Source: Streptomyces sp. NBC_01428
GTDB taxonomy: Bacteria > Actinomycetota > Actinomycetes > Streptomycetales > Streptomycetaceae
Reading direction: 5' to 3'
NCBI RefSeq assembly: GCF_036231965.1
Contig: NZ_CP109499.1
Coordinates: 1,426,001-1,490,000, forward strand
Length of the DNA stretch: 64,000 bases
Position numbers and translations under genes: made by a program. This document shows positions 37,786 to 44,773 of the stretch, piece by piece; the first letter of the stretch is position 1; every line of letters begins with the position of its first letter. A model generated the notes under the pieces. It was not told where the DNA came from and made no database searches. It worked only from the letters and a program-made list of their open reading frames with translations.

Positions 37786-38744
37786 GAGGCGGCCTTCCAC
37801 CGGTTGCCGAGCCGGGTGACGATGTACGAGAGGATCACGCCGAGGAGGGCCAGCAACAGGGACGCGGCGGCGGCGAGTCCGTAGTCGTGCTGCACGAAAC
37901 CGGCCTTCCAGATGAACAGGGTCGGTGACCACTCGGTGTCGACGGAGGGCGCTCCGCGCTGGTTGAGCAGCTTGGGCTCGGTGAAGATCTGGATGGCGCC
38001 GACGCAGGTGAACAGGACGGTCATGACGACCGCGGAGGCGATCAGCGGGACCTTGATCTGCAGGGCGGTGCGGAGGGCGCCGGCGCCGTCCACGACGGCC
38101 GCCTCGATCGTCTCGCGCGGCACGGCCTGCAGCGCGGCGTAGAAGATGACCGTGTTGTAGCCGATCCACTGCCAGGCGCACAGGTTGACCATGGAGGAGA
38201 GCACATGGTCGTTGCTGTAGAAGTCCCACGATCCGCCGAGGGCGCCGATCCCGTCGAGCACGGGGCTGAGTCCCGGGGTGTACAGGTAGATCCAGATGAT
38301 CGAGGCGATCAGTCCGGGGATCGCGTGCGGCAGGAACAGGGCGAGCTGGAAGAACCGTTTGGCGCGGGCCATCGCGGAGTCGACCAGCAGCGCGAGGACG
38401 AGTGAGCCGCCGATCATCACCGGGATGTACAGGGCGCAGTAGAGCGCGATGTGCGCGAAGGAGGCGCGGAACCCGGTGTCGGACAGGGCCTTGGTGTAGT
38501 TGCCGAGCCCGGAGAAGACGCGTTCGGTGCCGCCGAAGCCGAGTCCCGAGGAGCGTTCCTGGAAGAGGCTCATCCACACGGCGTAGCCGATGGGTGCCGC
38601 CATGACCGCGGCGAACAGGACGAAGAACGGGGTGACGAAGAGGGCCGCCGCCCGGCGCTGGCCGCGCCGGAGCTTCGAGGGGCCCGGGGGTTTCGCCGGG
38701 GAGGTGTGCCGGGCCTTCACGGCCGGGGCGAGAGGTGCTGCCAC
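37782..38744 (-). CDS. Carbohydrate ABC transporter permease (MalF/UgpA-type)
   Basis: 320 residues from GTG 38744 (AAGGAG upstream). Six hydrophobic helices with AAALFVTPFFVLFAAVMAAP at the start, LYIPVMIGGSLVLALLVDSA, FFQLALFLPHAIPGLIASII and the EAA loop VPRETIEAAVVDGAGALRTA. It forms a heterodimer with the following permease and imports an oligosaccharide or glycoside across the membrane. It lies 104 bases after the binding-protein gene. WSPTLFIWKAGFVQHDYGLA resembles the C-terminal part of sugar-type UgpA relatives. Confidence 0.92.
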   Translation of the reverse strand: MAAPLAPAVKARHTSPAKPPGPSKLRRGQRRAAALFVTPFFVLFAAVMAAPIGYAVWMSLFQERSSGLGFGGTERVFSGLGNYTKALSDTGFRASFAHIALYCALYIPVMIGGSLVLALLVDSAMARAKRFFQLALFLPHAIPGLIASIIWIYLYTPGLSPVLDGIGALGGSWDFYSNDHVLSSMVNLCAWQWIGYNTVIFYAALQAVPRETIEAAVVDGAGALRTALQIKVPLIASAVVMTVLFTCVGAIQIFTEPKLLNQRGAPSVDTEWSPTLFIWKAGFVQHDYGLAAAASLLLALLGVILSYIVTRLGNRWKAAS

Positions 38745-38848
38745 GGTGGGGCTCCTTGGCGGGCTGGACGCTTCGGGGGGAGTGCGGGAGGGCGGGCGAG
38801 GACCGGGTCCGGCCGGGACGCGGGACGCGAACGGCCGGACCCGTCAAG

Positions 38849-40156
38849 TCACTTGGCGAGCTTCAGGCCGCGCTCGGTGATCCCCGCCTCGGCCTTCTTC
38901 TGGCCTGCCTCGATGCCGCCGGCGAAACCGGACTTGGCCGTGGCGTCCTGGACGGCGGTGTAGACGTCGAGCTGGTTCGGTCCCCAGGTCCAGCCGGGGA
39001 CGATCGCGTCCACCTGCTCGGAGGCGAGCTGGTAGAGGTCCTGGCCGTTCAGGTAGGCGGTGTCGAACTTGGCCGCGGCCACCGCGCGCATCGCGGGGTC
39101 GGCCGGCACGGCGCTGCTGGGGGACTCCAGGTCGGCGAGCCGGGCCTCGACGCCGGCCTTGTCCGTGGTGAGCCACTTGATGAACTCGGCTGCCTGCTCG
39201 GGGTGTTCACTGCCCTTGAGGACGCCGTAGGAGGTGCCGCCGTAGTTGCCGGTGGCGGGGGTGCCCCAGTTCGGCATGGGGGCGGCGGCCCACTTGCCGG
39301 AGAGGTCCGGCATGGCGGTCTTCAGACCTCCCGCCGACCAGGAGGCACCGAGGAAGGAGAGCGTCTTCCCGGCCGTACGGGCCTTGGTCTCCTCGGGGCT
39401 GTACGCGGTGTACGACTGGACGAGGCCGTCCTGGAGGAGGCCGTCCCAGTACGCCGCGACCTTCCTGCTGGGCGCGTCGTTCACGGCGGGCTTCCAGGCG
39501 TCGCCCTCGGTGGTGAACCACTTGCCGCCGGCCTGCCAGGCGAGGGCCGCGAGGAGCGCCGAGTCGGACTTGGGCATGGAGGCGAGCCGGACGTTCTTGT
39601 CCTGCTTCTTCACCTTGGCCGCCGCGGTCTTGAAGTCGGCCCAGGTCTTGGGGACGTCGATGCCGTACTTCTTGAACAGGTCGGTCCGGTAGTAGTAGAG
39701 CTGCGGCGCGACGTCGTAGGGGACGGTCCAGGTTCTGCCGCCGAAGGTGACCAGGCTCTGCACGGCGTCGGGGAACTTCGACTTGACCGTTTCACCGGCG
39801 TACTTGGTCAGATCGATCAGGTTTCCCTGGCTCGCGAACTCCGGGACCATCTGGTACTCGATGGTCGCCACGTCGGGCGCGTTGCCGCCCTTCACCGCGT
39901 TGGACATCTTGCTGTATCCCTCGGTGCCGCTGGGGATCTCGGTCAGCTTGACCTGGATGTCCTTGTGCGTCTTGTTGAACGCCTCGACGGTCGACTTGGC
40001 CCCGAGCGTCCAGGTCCAGTAGGTCAGGGTGACCGGCTTGCCGTCCGACGCGGCGGTGGAACCGCCGTCGTCGCCGCCGCACGCGGTGGCGAGCAGGCCG
40101 AGGGCGGCGACGGTGGCGGTGGCGGCTATACGGAACGAACGTGAAGTGCGCGACAT
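38849..40156 (-). CDS. Carbohydrate ABC transporter substrate-binding lipoprotein
   Basis: 435 residues. A lipoprotein signal with lipobox LLATAC (Cys ~26) and a GDDGGSTAAS linker. Family 1 extracellular binding fold: VTLTYWTWTLGAKSTVEAFN, KDIQVKLTEIPSGTEGYSKM, APDVATIEYQMVPEFASQG, SLVTFGGRTWTVPYDVAPQL, VPKTWADFKTAAAKV. It captures a sugar at the outer membrane face for the two permeases. ATG 40156 has GGAG about eight bases upstream and a good promoter (40204-40232). The ligand is unknown; aromatic residues (YWTWTLG, WTWGPNQLD) suit a carbohydrate. Confidence 0.92.
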   Translation of the reverse strand: MSRTSRSFRIAATATVAALGLLATACGGDDGGSTAASDGKPVTLTYWTWTLGAKSTVEAFNKTHKDIQVKLTEIPSGTEGYSKMSNAVKGGNAPDVATIEYQMVPEFASQGNLIDLTKYAGETVKSKFPDAVQSLVTFGGRTWTVPYDVAPQLYYYRTDLFKKYGIDVPKTWADFKTAAAKVKKQDKNVRLASMPKSDSALLAALAWQAGGKWFTTEGDAWKPAVNDAPSRKVAAYWDGLLQDGLVQSYTAYSPEETKARTAGKTLSFLGASWSAGGLKTAMPDLSGKWAAAPMPNWGTPATGNYGGTSYGVLKGSEHPEQAAEFIKWLTTDKAGVEARLADLESPSSAVPADPAMRAVAAAKFDTAYLNGQDLYQLASEQVDAIVPGWTWGPNQLDVYTAVQDATAKSGFAGGIEAGQKKAEAGITERGLKLAK

Positions 40157-40203
40157 TGCACGGCTCCTACGAGACCTCGTACGGGAAGAGGCGGATGCAG
40201 GAC

Positions 40204-40232
40204 ATCATTTGTGCGCACACGATCAGAGTCAA
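40204..40232 (-). promoter_or_regulatory. Promoter of the sugar ABC operon
   Basis: Reading the minus strand: -35 TTGACT (40232-40227), 17-base spacer, -10 AATGAT (40209-40204), about 47 bases before the binding-protein ATG. Upstream of it CGATCG (40258-40263) and CGATCA (40269-40274) may be regulator sites; they resemble the CGATCGAT motifs before the regulator and the PL8 lyase. Confidence 0.65.
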
Positions 40233-40271
40233 GAGCGTTCGACCAAGACAATCAAAACGATCGCCGAACGA

Positions 40272-41363
40272 TCAGCTCTCGGTCGGCATGCCGCCGCAGG
40301 ACGAGCGGACCCTCAACTCGGGGAGAAGTTCGAGGTGTTGCCGGGGCGCCGGGCGCTGACCGCCCGCGCGTTCGGCGAGCCGCTGGAGCAGCAGCCCGGC
40401 GGCCAGCTCCCCCACCGACCGCTTCGGCGGCGCGATGGCCGTGAGCGGGACGTCCGCGAGACCGGCGACCTCGTCGTCGTAGGCGATCAGCGCGAGGTCT
40501 CCGGGCACGGCGATGCCGCGCGCCTGGAGCTTGGGCACCAGCACGATGGCGTCCTCGTCGCTGTGCACCAGCGCCGCGGTGACACCGCGCCGCTCCACCG
40601 CCTCCACGAGGTAGTCGATGCTCGCCTCGTAGTCCCCGTGTTCACGGACCGACGGCGCTCCCGCGTCGACATCGAGACCCAGGGAGGTCACGGCGGCCAG
40701 GAAACCGGAGGAGATCTGCGCCGCGTGCGGGCCCTCCTGGAGGACCGCGGTGATCCGCCGGTGCCCCAGGGACGCGAAGTGCCCCACGGCCACGGCGGCG
40801 CCGTGCGCCCGGTCGGTGCGGACCCGGTCGAGACCGGCCGCGGGGTTCCCGGCGGGCGCGGACCGCTCGACCAGGACGGCCGGCACCGGGCAGTCCAGGA
40901 GCCACTTCTCCTGGCCGTCCACAGGGACGCCGCCGAACCAGCTGGGCGCGACGAGGAGCCCCTCAGCACCGCCCGCCACCAGGTGTTCCGCCTGGACGGC
41001 GTCCTCGGAGTCGACATACCCGGTCATCCCGAGGACGAGCCGGCCGCCCTGGGCCCCGACGGCCTCGCGGGCCCCGCGGACGATGTCGGCGAAGATGTAG
41101 TTGGTGGTCGGCACGATCATTCCGATCACCGTGCCCTCGGCGGACACCGGACGCGGCCGCTCCTCAGCCGCGGTGTCCCCCGTCCACACCACCGCCCCGT
41201 GCAGCCGCTGCACCCGGCCCTGCGCCGCCAGGGTCTCCACGTCGCGCCGCAAGGTCACGGCGGAGACGCCGAGTTCGTTCGCGAGGTCGGCGACCCGGAG
41301 ACTGCCGCGCTCCCGGACGAGTGCGAGCACCCGCTCATGACGCTGGTCGACGTGCAGTCGCAT
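40272..41363 (-). CDS. Transcriptional regulator: DeoR-type HTH with LacI-type sugar-binding domain
   Basis: 363 residues from ATG 41363 (AGGGGGAG upstream). The N-terminus is a DeoR helix-turn-helix (VDQRHERVLALVRERGSLRV, ADLANELGVSAVTLRRDVE, about 5-45, then GRVQRLHGAVVW). From ~70 it is a periplasmic-binding-like LacI/GalR sensor domain (GTVIGMIVPTTNYIFADIVR, GLLVAPSWFGG, AAVAVGHFASLGHRRITAVL, AALVHSDEDAIVLVPKLQAR, ALIAYDDEVAGLADVPLTAI). It probably represses the ABC operon and itself and is released by a sugar. It lies 115 bases upstream of the binding-protein gene on the same strand. Confidence 0.88.
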   Translation of the reverse strand: MRLHVDQRHERVLALVRERGSLRVADLANELGVSAVTLRRDVETLAAQGRVQRLHGAVVWTGDTAAEERPRPVSAEGTVIGMIVPTTNYIFADIVRGAREAVGAQGGRLVLGMTGYVDSEDAVQAEHLVAGGAEGLLVAPSWFGGVPVDGQEKWLLDCPVPAVLVERSAPAGNPAAGLDRVRTDRAHGAAVAVGHFASLGHRRITAVLQEGPHAAQISSGFLAAVTSLGLDVDAGAPSVREHGDYEASIDYLVEAVERRGVTAALVHSDEDAIVLVPKLQARGIAVPGDLALIAYDDEVAGLADVPLTAIAPPKRSVGELAAGLLLQRLAERAGGQRPAPRQHLELLPELRVRSSCGGMPTES

Positions 41364-41446
41364 GGCTCCCCCTGGGGCAAGGCCGGACGGACGATCTACG
41401 GGCGAGCGCGGAGCGTGATCCCGTGAGGTCACTGTACGCCCACCAT

Positions 41447-41478
41447 CGTATCGATCGCTTTCGCTCAATACGATCGAT
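41447..41478. promoter_or_regulatory. Inverted CGATCGAT operator pair upstream of the LacI-type regulator gene
   Basis: ATCGATCG (41450-41457) and CGATCGAT (41471-41478) form an inverted repeat with a 13-base centre. The left unit extends to CGTATCGATCG (41447-41457), the exact reverse complement of 32233-32243 before the PL8 gene. It lies 84-115 bases upstream of the regulator start. Confidence 0.6.
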
Positions 41479-41540
41479 CACTGCGTGCGCACCCATCCGC
41501 GGGCGGACGCGGACGTCCACCGCTCACCGGTGGACGCGGC

Positions 41541-41562
41541 CGCCGCCCACCGGTGGGCGGCG
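41541..41562. repeat. 22-bp perfect palindrome and adjacent hairpin
   Basis: Bases 41541-41562 are a perfect palindrome centred on CACCGGTG. A second inverted repeat (GTCCACCG 41515-41522 with CGGTGGAC 41528-41535) lies just upstream. In this divergent 313-base gap between regulator and oxygenase genes no gene is supported. Function unknown; a protein site or hairpin are both possible. Confidence 0.6.
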
Positions 41563-41597
41563 CATCCCGGCACGGTCGCGCGGCGACGGCCGAGTTG

Positions 41598-41633
41598 ACG
41601 GAAGGTTGACCAACCCCACGGAAGGTTGACCAA
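41598..41633. repeat. Two 16-bp direct repeats, 20-bp period
   Basis: ACGGAAGGTTGACCAA occurs at 41598-41613 and 41618-41633, so the copies lie on the same helix face. They stand 44 bases upstream of the oxygenase-like gene and include TTGACC, so they overlap a likely -35. A repressor or activator site is inferred. Confidence 0.65.
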
Positions 41634-41676
41634 TTCCCTGGAGATCGCTGACGCATGCATCAATATCGTCGGCCGC

Positions 41677-42357
41677 ATGCCCCCACAACCTCCGAGAACA
41701 CCCGCGCTCCCGGTCCTCCCCTACCGGAAACCCACGCGCGACAGGGACTACTGGGTCTTCGACGACGTCCTGCCCGACCCCGACGCCGTACGGTCCCGGT
41801 GCGTCGCCAAGGACGACTGGGTCAAGGGCCATCCGTACACGTCGGAGAGCTGGCCCGGGCTGCGCACCATGCCCGGCCTGGAGCCGGCCGAACTGGGGCG
41901 CGTGGAACGGCTCGTGAAGAAGGCGACCGGCGCCCGTGAGCTGTGGCAGCAGGCGACACCCTCCGGTGCCACCCTCAACCACAACTGCGTCCAGGTCGTC
42001 GGCAAGGACGAGGGGGAGCCGCGCCCGCACACCGACTCCCGTGCCCTGTGCCGGTACGCCGCGGTGCTCTATCTGAACCCGAACGTCCCCAAGGACTGCG
42101 GGACGAGCTTCTTCCGGCAGAACCTGCCCGGCGGACGGCTGGGCGGCAACGTCGTCGCGGCGCCGCACAACAACCTGGTCGAGGCGCTCGGGACCCGGTT
42201 CGTCGCCCCGGACTCCTTCGTCGAGGACATCCGTGTGCCGCACCGCTACAACCGGCTGCTCCTCTACAACGCCAACCTGATGCACACCGCCACCGACTAC
42301 TGCGGGACCACCATGGAGGACAAGCGGATGACCGCCGTCTTCTTCTGGATGGCGTGA
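41677..42357 (+). CDS. DUF6445-like 2-oxoglutarate/Fe(II)-type oxygenase fold protein
   Basis: 226 residues from ATG 41677; an in-frame TTG at 41626 falls inside the direct repeat and is disfavoured, and no good ribosome site is visible for either. The protein has the His-x-Asp...His triad arrangement of Fe(II) oxygenases: GEPRPHTDSRALCRYAAVLY (His ~118, Asp ~120) and LLLYNANLMHTATDYCG (His ~205), with a later Arg/Lys (DKRMTAVFFWMA) that could hold the cosubstrate. WVFDDVLPDPDAVRSRCV at the start is typical of this fold. Substrate unknown; related proteins include hydroxylases of small molecules. Confidence 0.72.
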   Translation: MPPQPPRTPALPVLPYRKPTRDRDYWVFDDVLPDPDAVRSRCVAKDDWVKGHPYTSESWPGLRTMPGLEPAELGRVERLVKKATGARELWQQATPSGATLNHNCVQVVGKDEGEPRPHTDSRALCRYAAVLYLNPNVPKDCGTSFFRQNLPGGRLGGNVVAAPHNNLVEALGTRFVAPDSFVEDIRVPHRYNRLLLYNANLMHTATDYCGTTMEDKRMTAVFFWMA

Positions 42358-42385
42358 ACGCGGGGTGCTCCCCGGCAGAGCGGCC

Positions 42386-42406
42386 CGGCCCGGACGGTCC
42401 GGGCCG
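42386..42406 (+). terminator. Short hairpin after the oxygenase-like gene
   Basis: GGCCCGGA and TCCGGGCC (42387-42394/42398-42405) with a 3-base loop, extended by one C-G pair, 28 bases after the stop codon. Modest strength. Confidence 0.5.
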
Positions 42407-42554
42407 TCGTCCGCGCTCCGCGCCGTCCGGAACGGACAGCGGATGGGGCAGGGCCGTCCAGCAGCCGGTGCAGGCCGGACATTTCCGCGCTACGACTGGG
42501 TTACGTCGTGCTCAAGTCCTGGTGGCCGAGCGGTGATCTGGTCATGATGGGCAT

Positions 42555-42914
42555 ATGACCTTGGCCTCCAGAGCCATGACGCGACTGGCCGTATGGCCCG
42601 ACCTCGCGGAGACCCGGCCCAGCTGCGGCACGGGACGGGCGCTGGGCGCGGCCCGCTGCGAGATCCTCCACTTCCACTCCGACCAGGACGTGGACCTGCA
42701 CCTCACCGACCGGGCGATCCGCCGGTACGAGGACCACCTCAAGGACACGACGGCCGTCCGCATGGTGCCCGGCTCCCGCTGGGTGACCATCCACCTGGAG
42801 GTCGACTCCGACATCGACCTGCTGCTCACCCTCGTGAGCGTCGCCCTGCAGGCTCACATGAACGGCCACCTCACGGGCGACGACACCCTGTCGGCCGCCT
42901 GCAACGACCACTGA
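42555..42914 (+). CDS. DUF5519 (luciferase-domain) small protein
   Basis: 119 residues from ATG 42555, with ATG 42576 as an alternative start; neither has a clear ribosome site. It matches the actinobacterial luciferase-domain/DUF5519 family: LAVWPDLAETRPSCGTGRAL, EILHFHSDQDVDLHLTDRAI, LVPGSRWVTIHLE-like (RMVPGSRWVTIHLEVDSDID) and LLTLVSVALQAHMN. Despite the name, no light-emitting activity is known. Cytoplasmic, single domain. It precedes the TetR gene by 78 bases, which contain paired operators. Confidence 0.75.
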   Translation: MTLASRAMTRLAVWPDLAETRPSCGTGRALGAARCEILHFHSDQDVDLHLTDRAIRRYEDHLKDTTAVRMVPGSRWVTIHLEVDSDIDLLLTLVSVALQAHMNGHLTGDDTLSAACNDH

Positions 42915-42925
42915 CGTCCCGGCAG

Positions 42926-42961
42926 GGCACTCAGTTCCCTCCCTCATGGGTACCGAGTGCC
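42926..42961. promoter_or_regulatory. Paired operators and -10 of the TetR gene
   Basis: GGCACTCAGTTCC (42926-42938) and GGTACCGAGTGCC (42949-42961) are inverted versions of one motif, GGYAC-N3-GTRCC, centres 23 bp apart. A -10 TAGTTT (42981-42986) ends six bases before ATG 42993, so the TetR mRNA may be leaderless with the right operator covering the -35. The same motif pair stands before the Zn-ribbon gene (43748-43782). Confidence 0.65.
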
Positions 42962-42992
42962 ACGGTGTCCGGTTCGGTGCTAGTTTCCGACC

Positions 42993-43721
42993 ATGAACGA
43001 CGCACCTGGGCCCGCCGTTTGCGCCGACCCGTCCGCCGTCCGCCCCCCGATGCGGGACGCCCTGGTCGGGGCCGCCTTCCAGCTCTTCCTGGAGCGGGGC
43101 TACGAGGGGACCACCGTCGACGACATCGTGGCGCTCGCCGGCGTCGGACGCCGGTCGTTCTTCCGCTACTTCCCCTCCAAGGAGGACGTGGTCTTCCCCG
43201 ACCACGAACGCTGCCTGGCCGACATGAAGGCGTTCCTGGACGAGGGGGACGACACCGCCGACGACCCGGTGCGGCGGGTCTGCGACGCCGCACGGCTCGT
43301 GCTGCGCATGTACGCGGAGAACCCGACGTTCTCCGTCCAGCGCTACCGCCTCACCAAGAAGGTCCCGGGACTGCGCGCCTACGAACTGTCGGTCGTCTGG
43401 CGCTACGAGCGCGCCCTCGCCGAGTACCTCCGCGGTCGCTCCGCGGGACGGCCCGGCGGCACGCTGCATGCCGACGTGGTCGCGGCCGCCGTGGTCGCCG
43501 CGCACAACAACGGCCTGCGGTCGTGGTTGCGTTCGGACGGCAAGGGCGACGCCGAGGCCGCCGTCGACCAGGCGCTCGGGTACGTGCAGGAGACGTTCGG
43601 CGGGTCGCCGGGAGCAGCCGTCGCCGAGGCGCCGGAGGACGTGGTCGTGGTGGTCTCCCGGCGCGGGGCGCCGCTGTGGCGCGTGGTGCAGGAGATCGAG
43701 TCGGCGTTCGGGCGGGACTGA
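42993..43721 (+). CDS. TetR-family transcriptional regulator
   Basis: 242 residues. TetR helix-turn-helix (MRDALVGAAFQLFLERGYEG, TVDDIVALAGVGRRSFFRYF, PSKEDVVF, about 20-68). The C-terminal domain (about 80-190) follows the acyl-CoA-regulator-like pattern LRMYAENPTFSVQRYRLTKK, VPGLRAYELSVVWRYERALA and HNNGLRSWLRSDG, then a C-terminal extension rich in Val/Glu. It probably represses itself and the following Zn-ribbon/OB-fold gene, since both promoters have the same operator pair. The ligand is perhaps an acyl-CoA or acyl compound, inferred only from family resemblance. Confidence 0.87.
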   Translation: MNDAPGPAVCADPSAVRPPMRDALVGAAFQLFLERGYEGTTVDDIVALAGVGRRSFFRYFPSKEDVVFPDHERCLADMKAFLDEGDDTADDPVRRVCDAARLVLRMYAENPTFSVQRYRLTKKVPGLRAYELSVVWRYERALAEYLRGRSAGRPGGTLHADVVAAAVVAAHNNGLRSWLRSDGKGDAEAAVDQALGYVQETFGGSPGAAVAEAPEDVVVVVSRRGAPLWRVVQEIESAFGRD

Positions 43722-43747
43722 CCCTCTCCGTATCCTCACATCCTGAG

Positions 43748-43782
43748 GGTACGGAGTGCCTTTACGGGTGACACTCAGTGCC
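43748..43782. promoter_or_regulatory. Second operator pair, upstream of the Zn-ribbon/OB-fold gene
   Basis: GGTACGGAGTGCC (43748-43760) and GACACTCAGTGCC (43770-43782) match the GGYAC-N3-GTRCC motif of the tetR promoter region (12 of 13 bases shared with 42949-42961 for the first). Centres are 22 bp apart. A GTG start candidate at 43778 falls inside the second site, arguing for the later start at 43850. Confidence 0.65.
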
Positions 43783-43849
43783 ATACGCTGTCGGTGTGCA
43801 CGGCGCGCCGCGCACCTCAGATTCCGGCCGAGCGCAGGGAGTTGACCTC

Positions 43850-44266
43850 GTGTACCACCCAGGAAGCGCCCTCCCCCCGGGCCTCGGCCACGCGACCGAC
43901 GTGCTGGACGTCGCCGCCGACGAACACCCCGGAGACCGTCTCCTCTTCCAGCGGTGCCGCTGGTGCGCCACCGCCATGTACAGCCGCCTGATCTGCCCCG
44001 TGTGCGCGGGCAGTGAGCTGCGGACGGAGGCGAGCGCGGGCATGGGCATCGTGCGGCACTCCACCGTGATCCACCGCAACACCCCGGCGGCGCGCAACGT
44101 CTCCCTCATCGAGATGACGGAGGGGTTCACCGTCCGCGGCCGCGTGATGGGCTCGCCCGCGACGATCCACAGCGGTGACCGGGTCCAGCTCTCCACCGCC
44201 CAGGACCCGGTGCGCCGTCAGCCGGTCTTCCAGCTCGTCGACGGCCCGTTCAGCGCCTGGAGTTGA
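43850..44266 (+). CDS. Zn-ribbon OB-fold (DUF35-type) protein
   Basis: 138 residues from GTG 43850 with AGGGAG eight bases upstream; the in-frame GTG 43778 lies in an operator. Zinc ribbon near the N-terminus (FQRCRWCATAMYSRLICPVC, four Cys) and OB fold after it (GMGIVRHSTVIHRN, VSLIEMTEGFTVRGRVMG, IHSGDRVQLSTA). Such proteins are accessory subunits that bind acyl-CoA thiolases or hydratases. Here no thiolase gene follows, so the partner must be encoded elsewhere. The operator pair suggests control by the adjacent TetR. Confidence 0.82.
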   Translation: MYHPGSALPPGLGHATDVLDVAADEHPGDRLLFQRCRWCATAMYSRLICPVCAGSELRTEASAGMGIVRHSTVIHRNTPAARNVSLIEMTEGFTVRGRVMGSPATIHSGDRVQLSTAQDPVRRQPVFQLVDGPFSAWS

Positions 44267-44287
44267 GCCGGGCGGCGCCACGCTCAC

Positions 44288-44326
44288 ACGCTGAGGGGGA
44301 TCCCGGTCCGGGGCCCCCCTCGGCGT
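44288..44326. terminator. Bidirectional hairpin between convergent genes
   Basis: ACGCTGAGGGGG (44288-44299) pairs with CCCCCTCGGCGT (44315-44326), 12 bp with one G-U pair. It lies between the Zn-ribbon gene stop (44266) and the end of the minus-strand PPOX gene (44334). Confidence 0.75.
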
Positions 44327-44333
44327 GCTCGGT

Positions 44334-44720
44334 TCACGGAGTGGGCGTGATCCGGAGGCCGACCGTTCCGCTCTCGCCGCGGCGCAGGCGGCTGCCGAAC
44401 AGGGTCAGCCGGCCCATCAGTCCGTACTTGCGGGCGATGAGCTTCCGGTAGCGGGCGGTGTCCTCCGCGCCGACGATCTCCGCCGTGGCGGGGACCGGCT
44501 CTCCGGTGGGCCTGCCGCGGACGTCGCAGGGGCCGACCAGTACGTCGGCGCGGTTGCGGATCCGCTTCACCTTCCAGCTGTCGGTGGTCGTCCACGCGCC
44601 GAGCGCGGGCCCGTCCCGCACCACCCAGACCGGCGTGGCGACACCGGTGCCGTTCTTGCGGTAACTGGTGATCAGCAGGTACTTGCCCGAGCCCAGGGTG
44701 TCCAGCGAGACCTCGTCCAT
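44334..44720 (-). CDS. PPOX-class (F420/FMN split-barrel) oxidoreductase family protein
   Basis: 128 residues from ATG 44720. Split beta-barrel signature: LGSGKYLLITSYRKNGTGVA, TPVWVVRDGPALGAWTTTDS, WKVKRIRNRADVLVGPCDVR, GRPTGEPVPATAEIV and a C-terminal DTARYRKLIARKYG helix. In actinobacteria this group (PPOX class F420-dependent, TIGR03668-like) binds F420 or flavin and reduces small molecules; the cofactor cannot be decided here. A -10 TACACT is seven bases before the ATG, so the mRNA may be leaderless. Faces the HAD phosphatase gene on the same strand upstream. Confidence 0.82.
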   Translation of the reverse strand: MDEVSLDTLGSGKYLLITSYRKNGTGVATPVWVVRDGPALGAWTTTDSWKVKRIRNRADVLVGPCDVRGRPTGEPVPATAEIVGAEDTARYRKLIARKYGLMGRLTLFGSRLRRGESGTVGLRITPTP

Positions 44721-44773
44721 GGCGGCAGTGTAGGCGCGTACCACCGCCCGGCACCCGGTGGCACGGTGCTGTC

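Noticed and set aside
42520..42535. TGGTGGCCGAGCGGTG resembles a tRNA-Leu/Ser D-arm
   Set aside because: No acceptor stem, anticodon arm or T-arm can be folded around it, and a gene follows directly.
43778..43849. N-terminal extension of the Zn-ribbon protein from GTG 43778
   Set aside because: The GTG lies in an operator motif and lacks a ribosome site, whereas GTG 43850 has AGGGAG.
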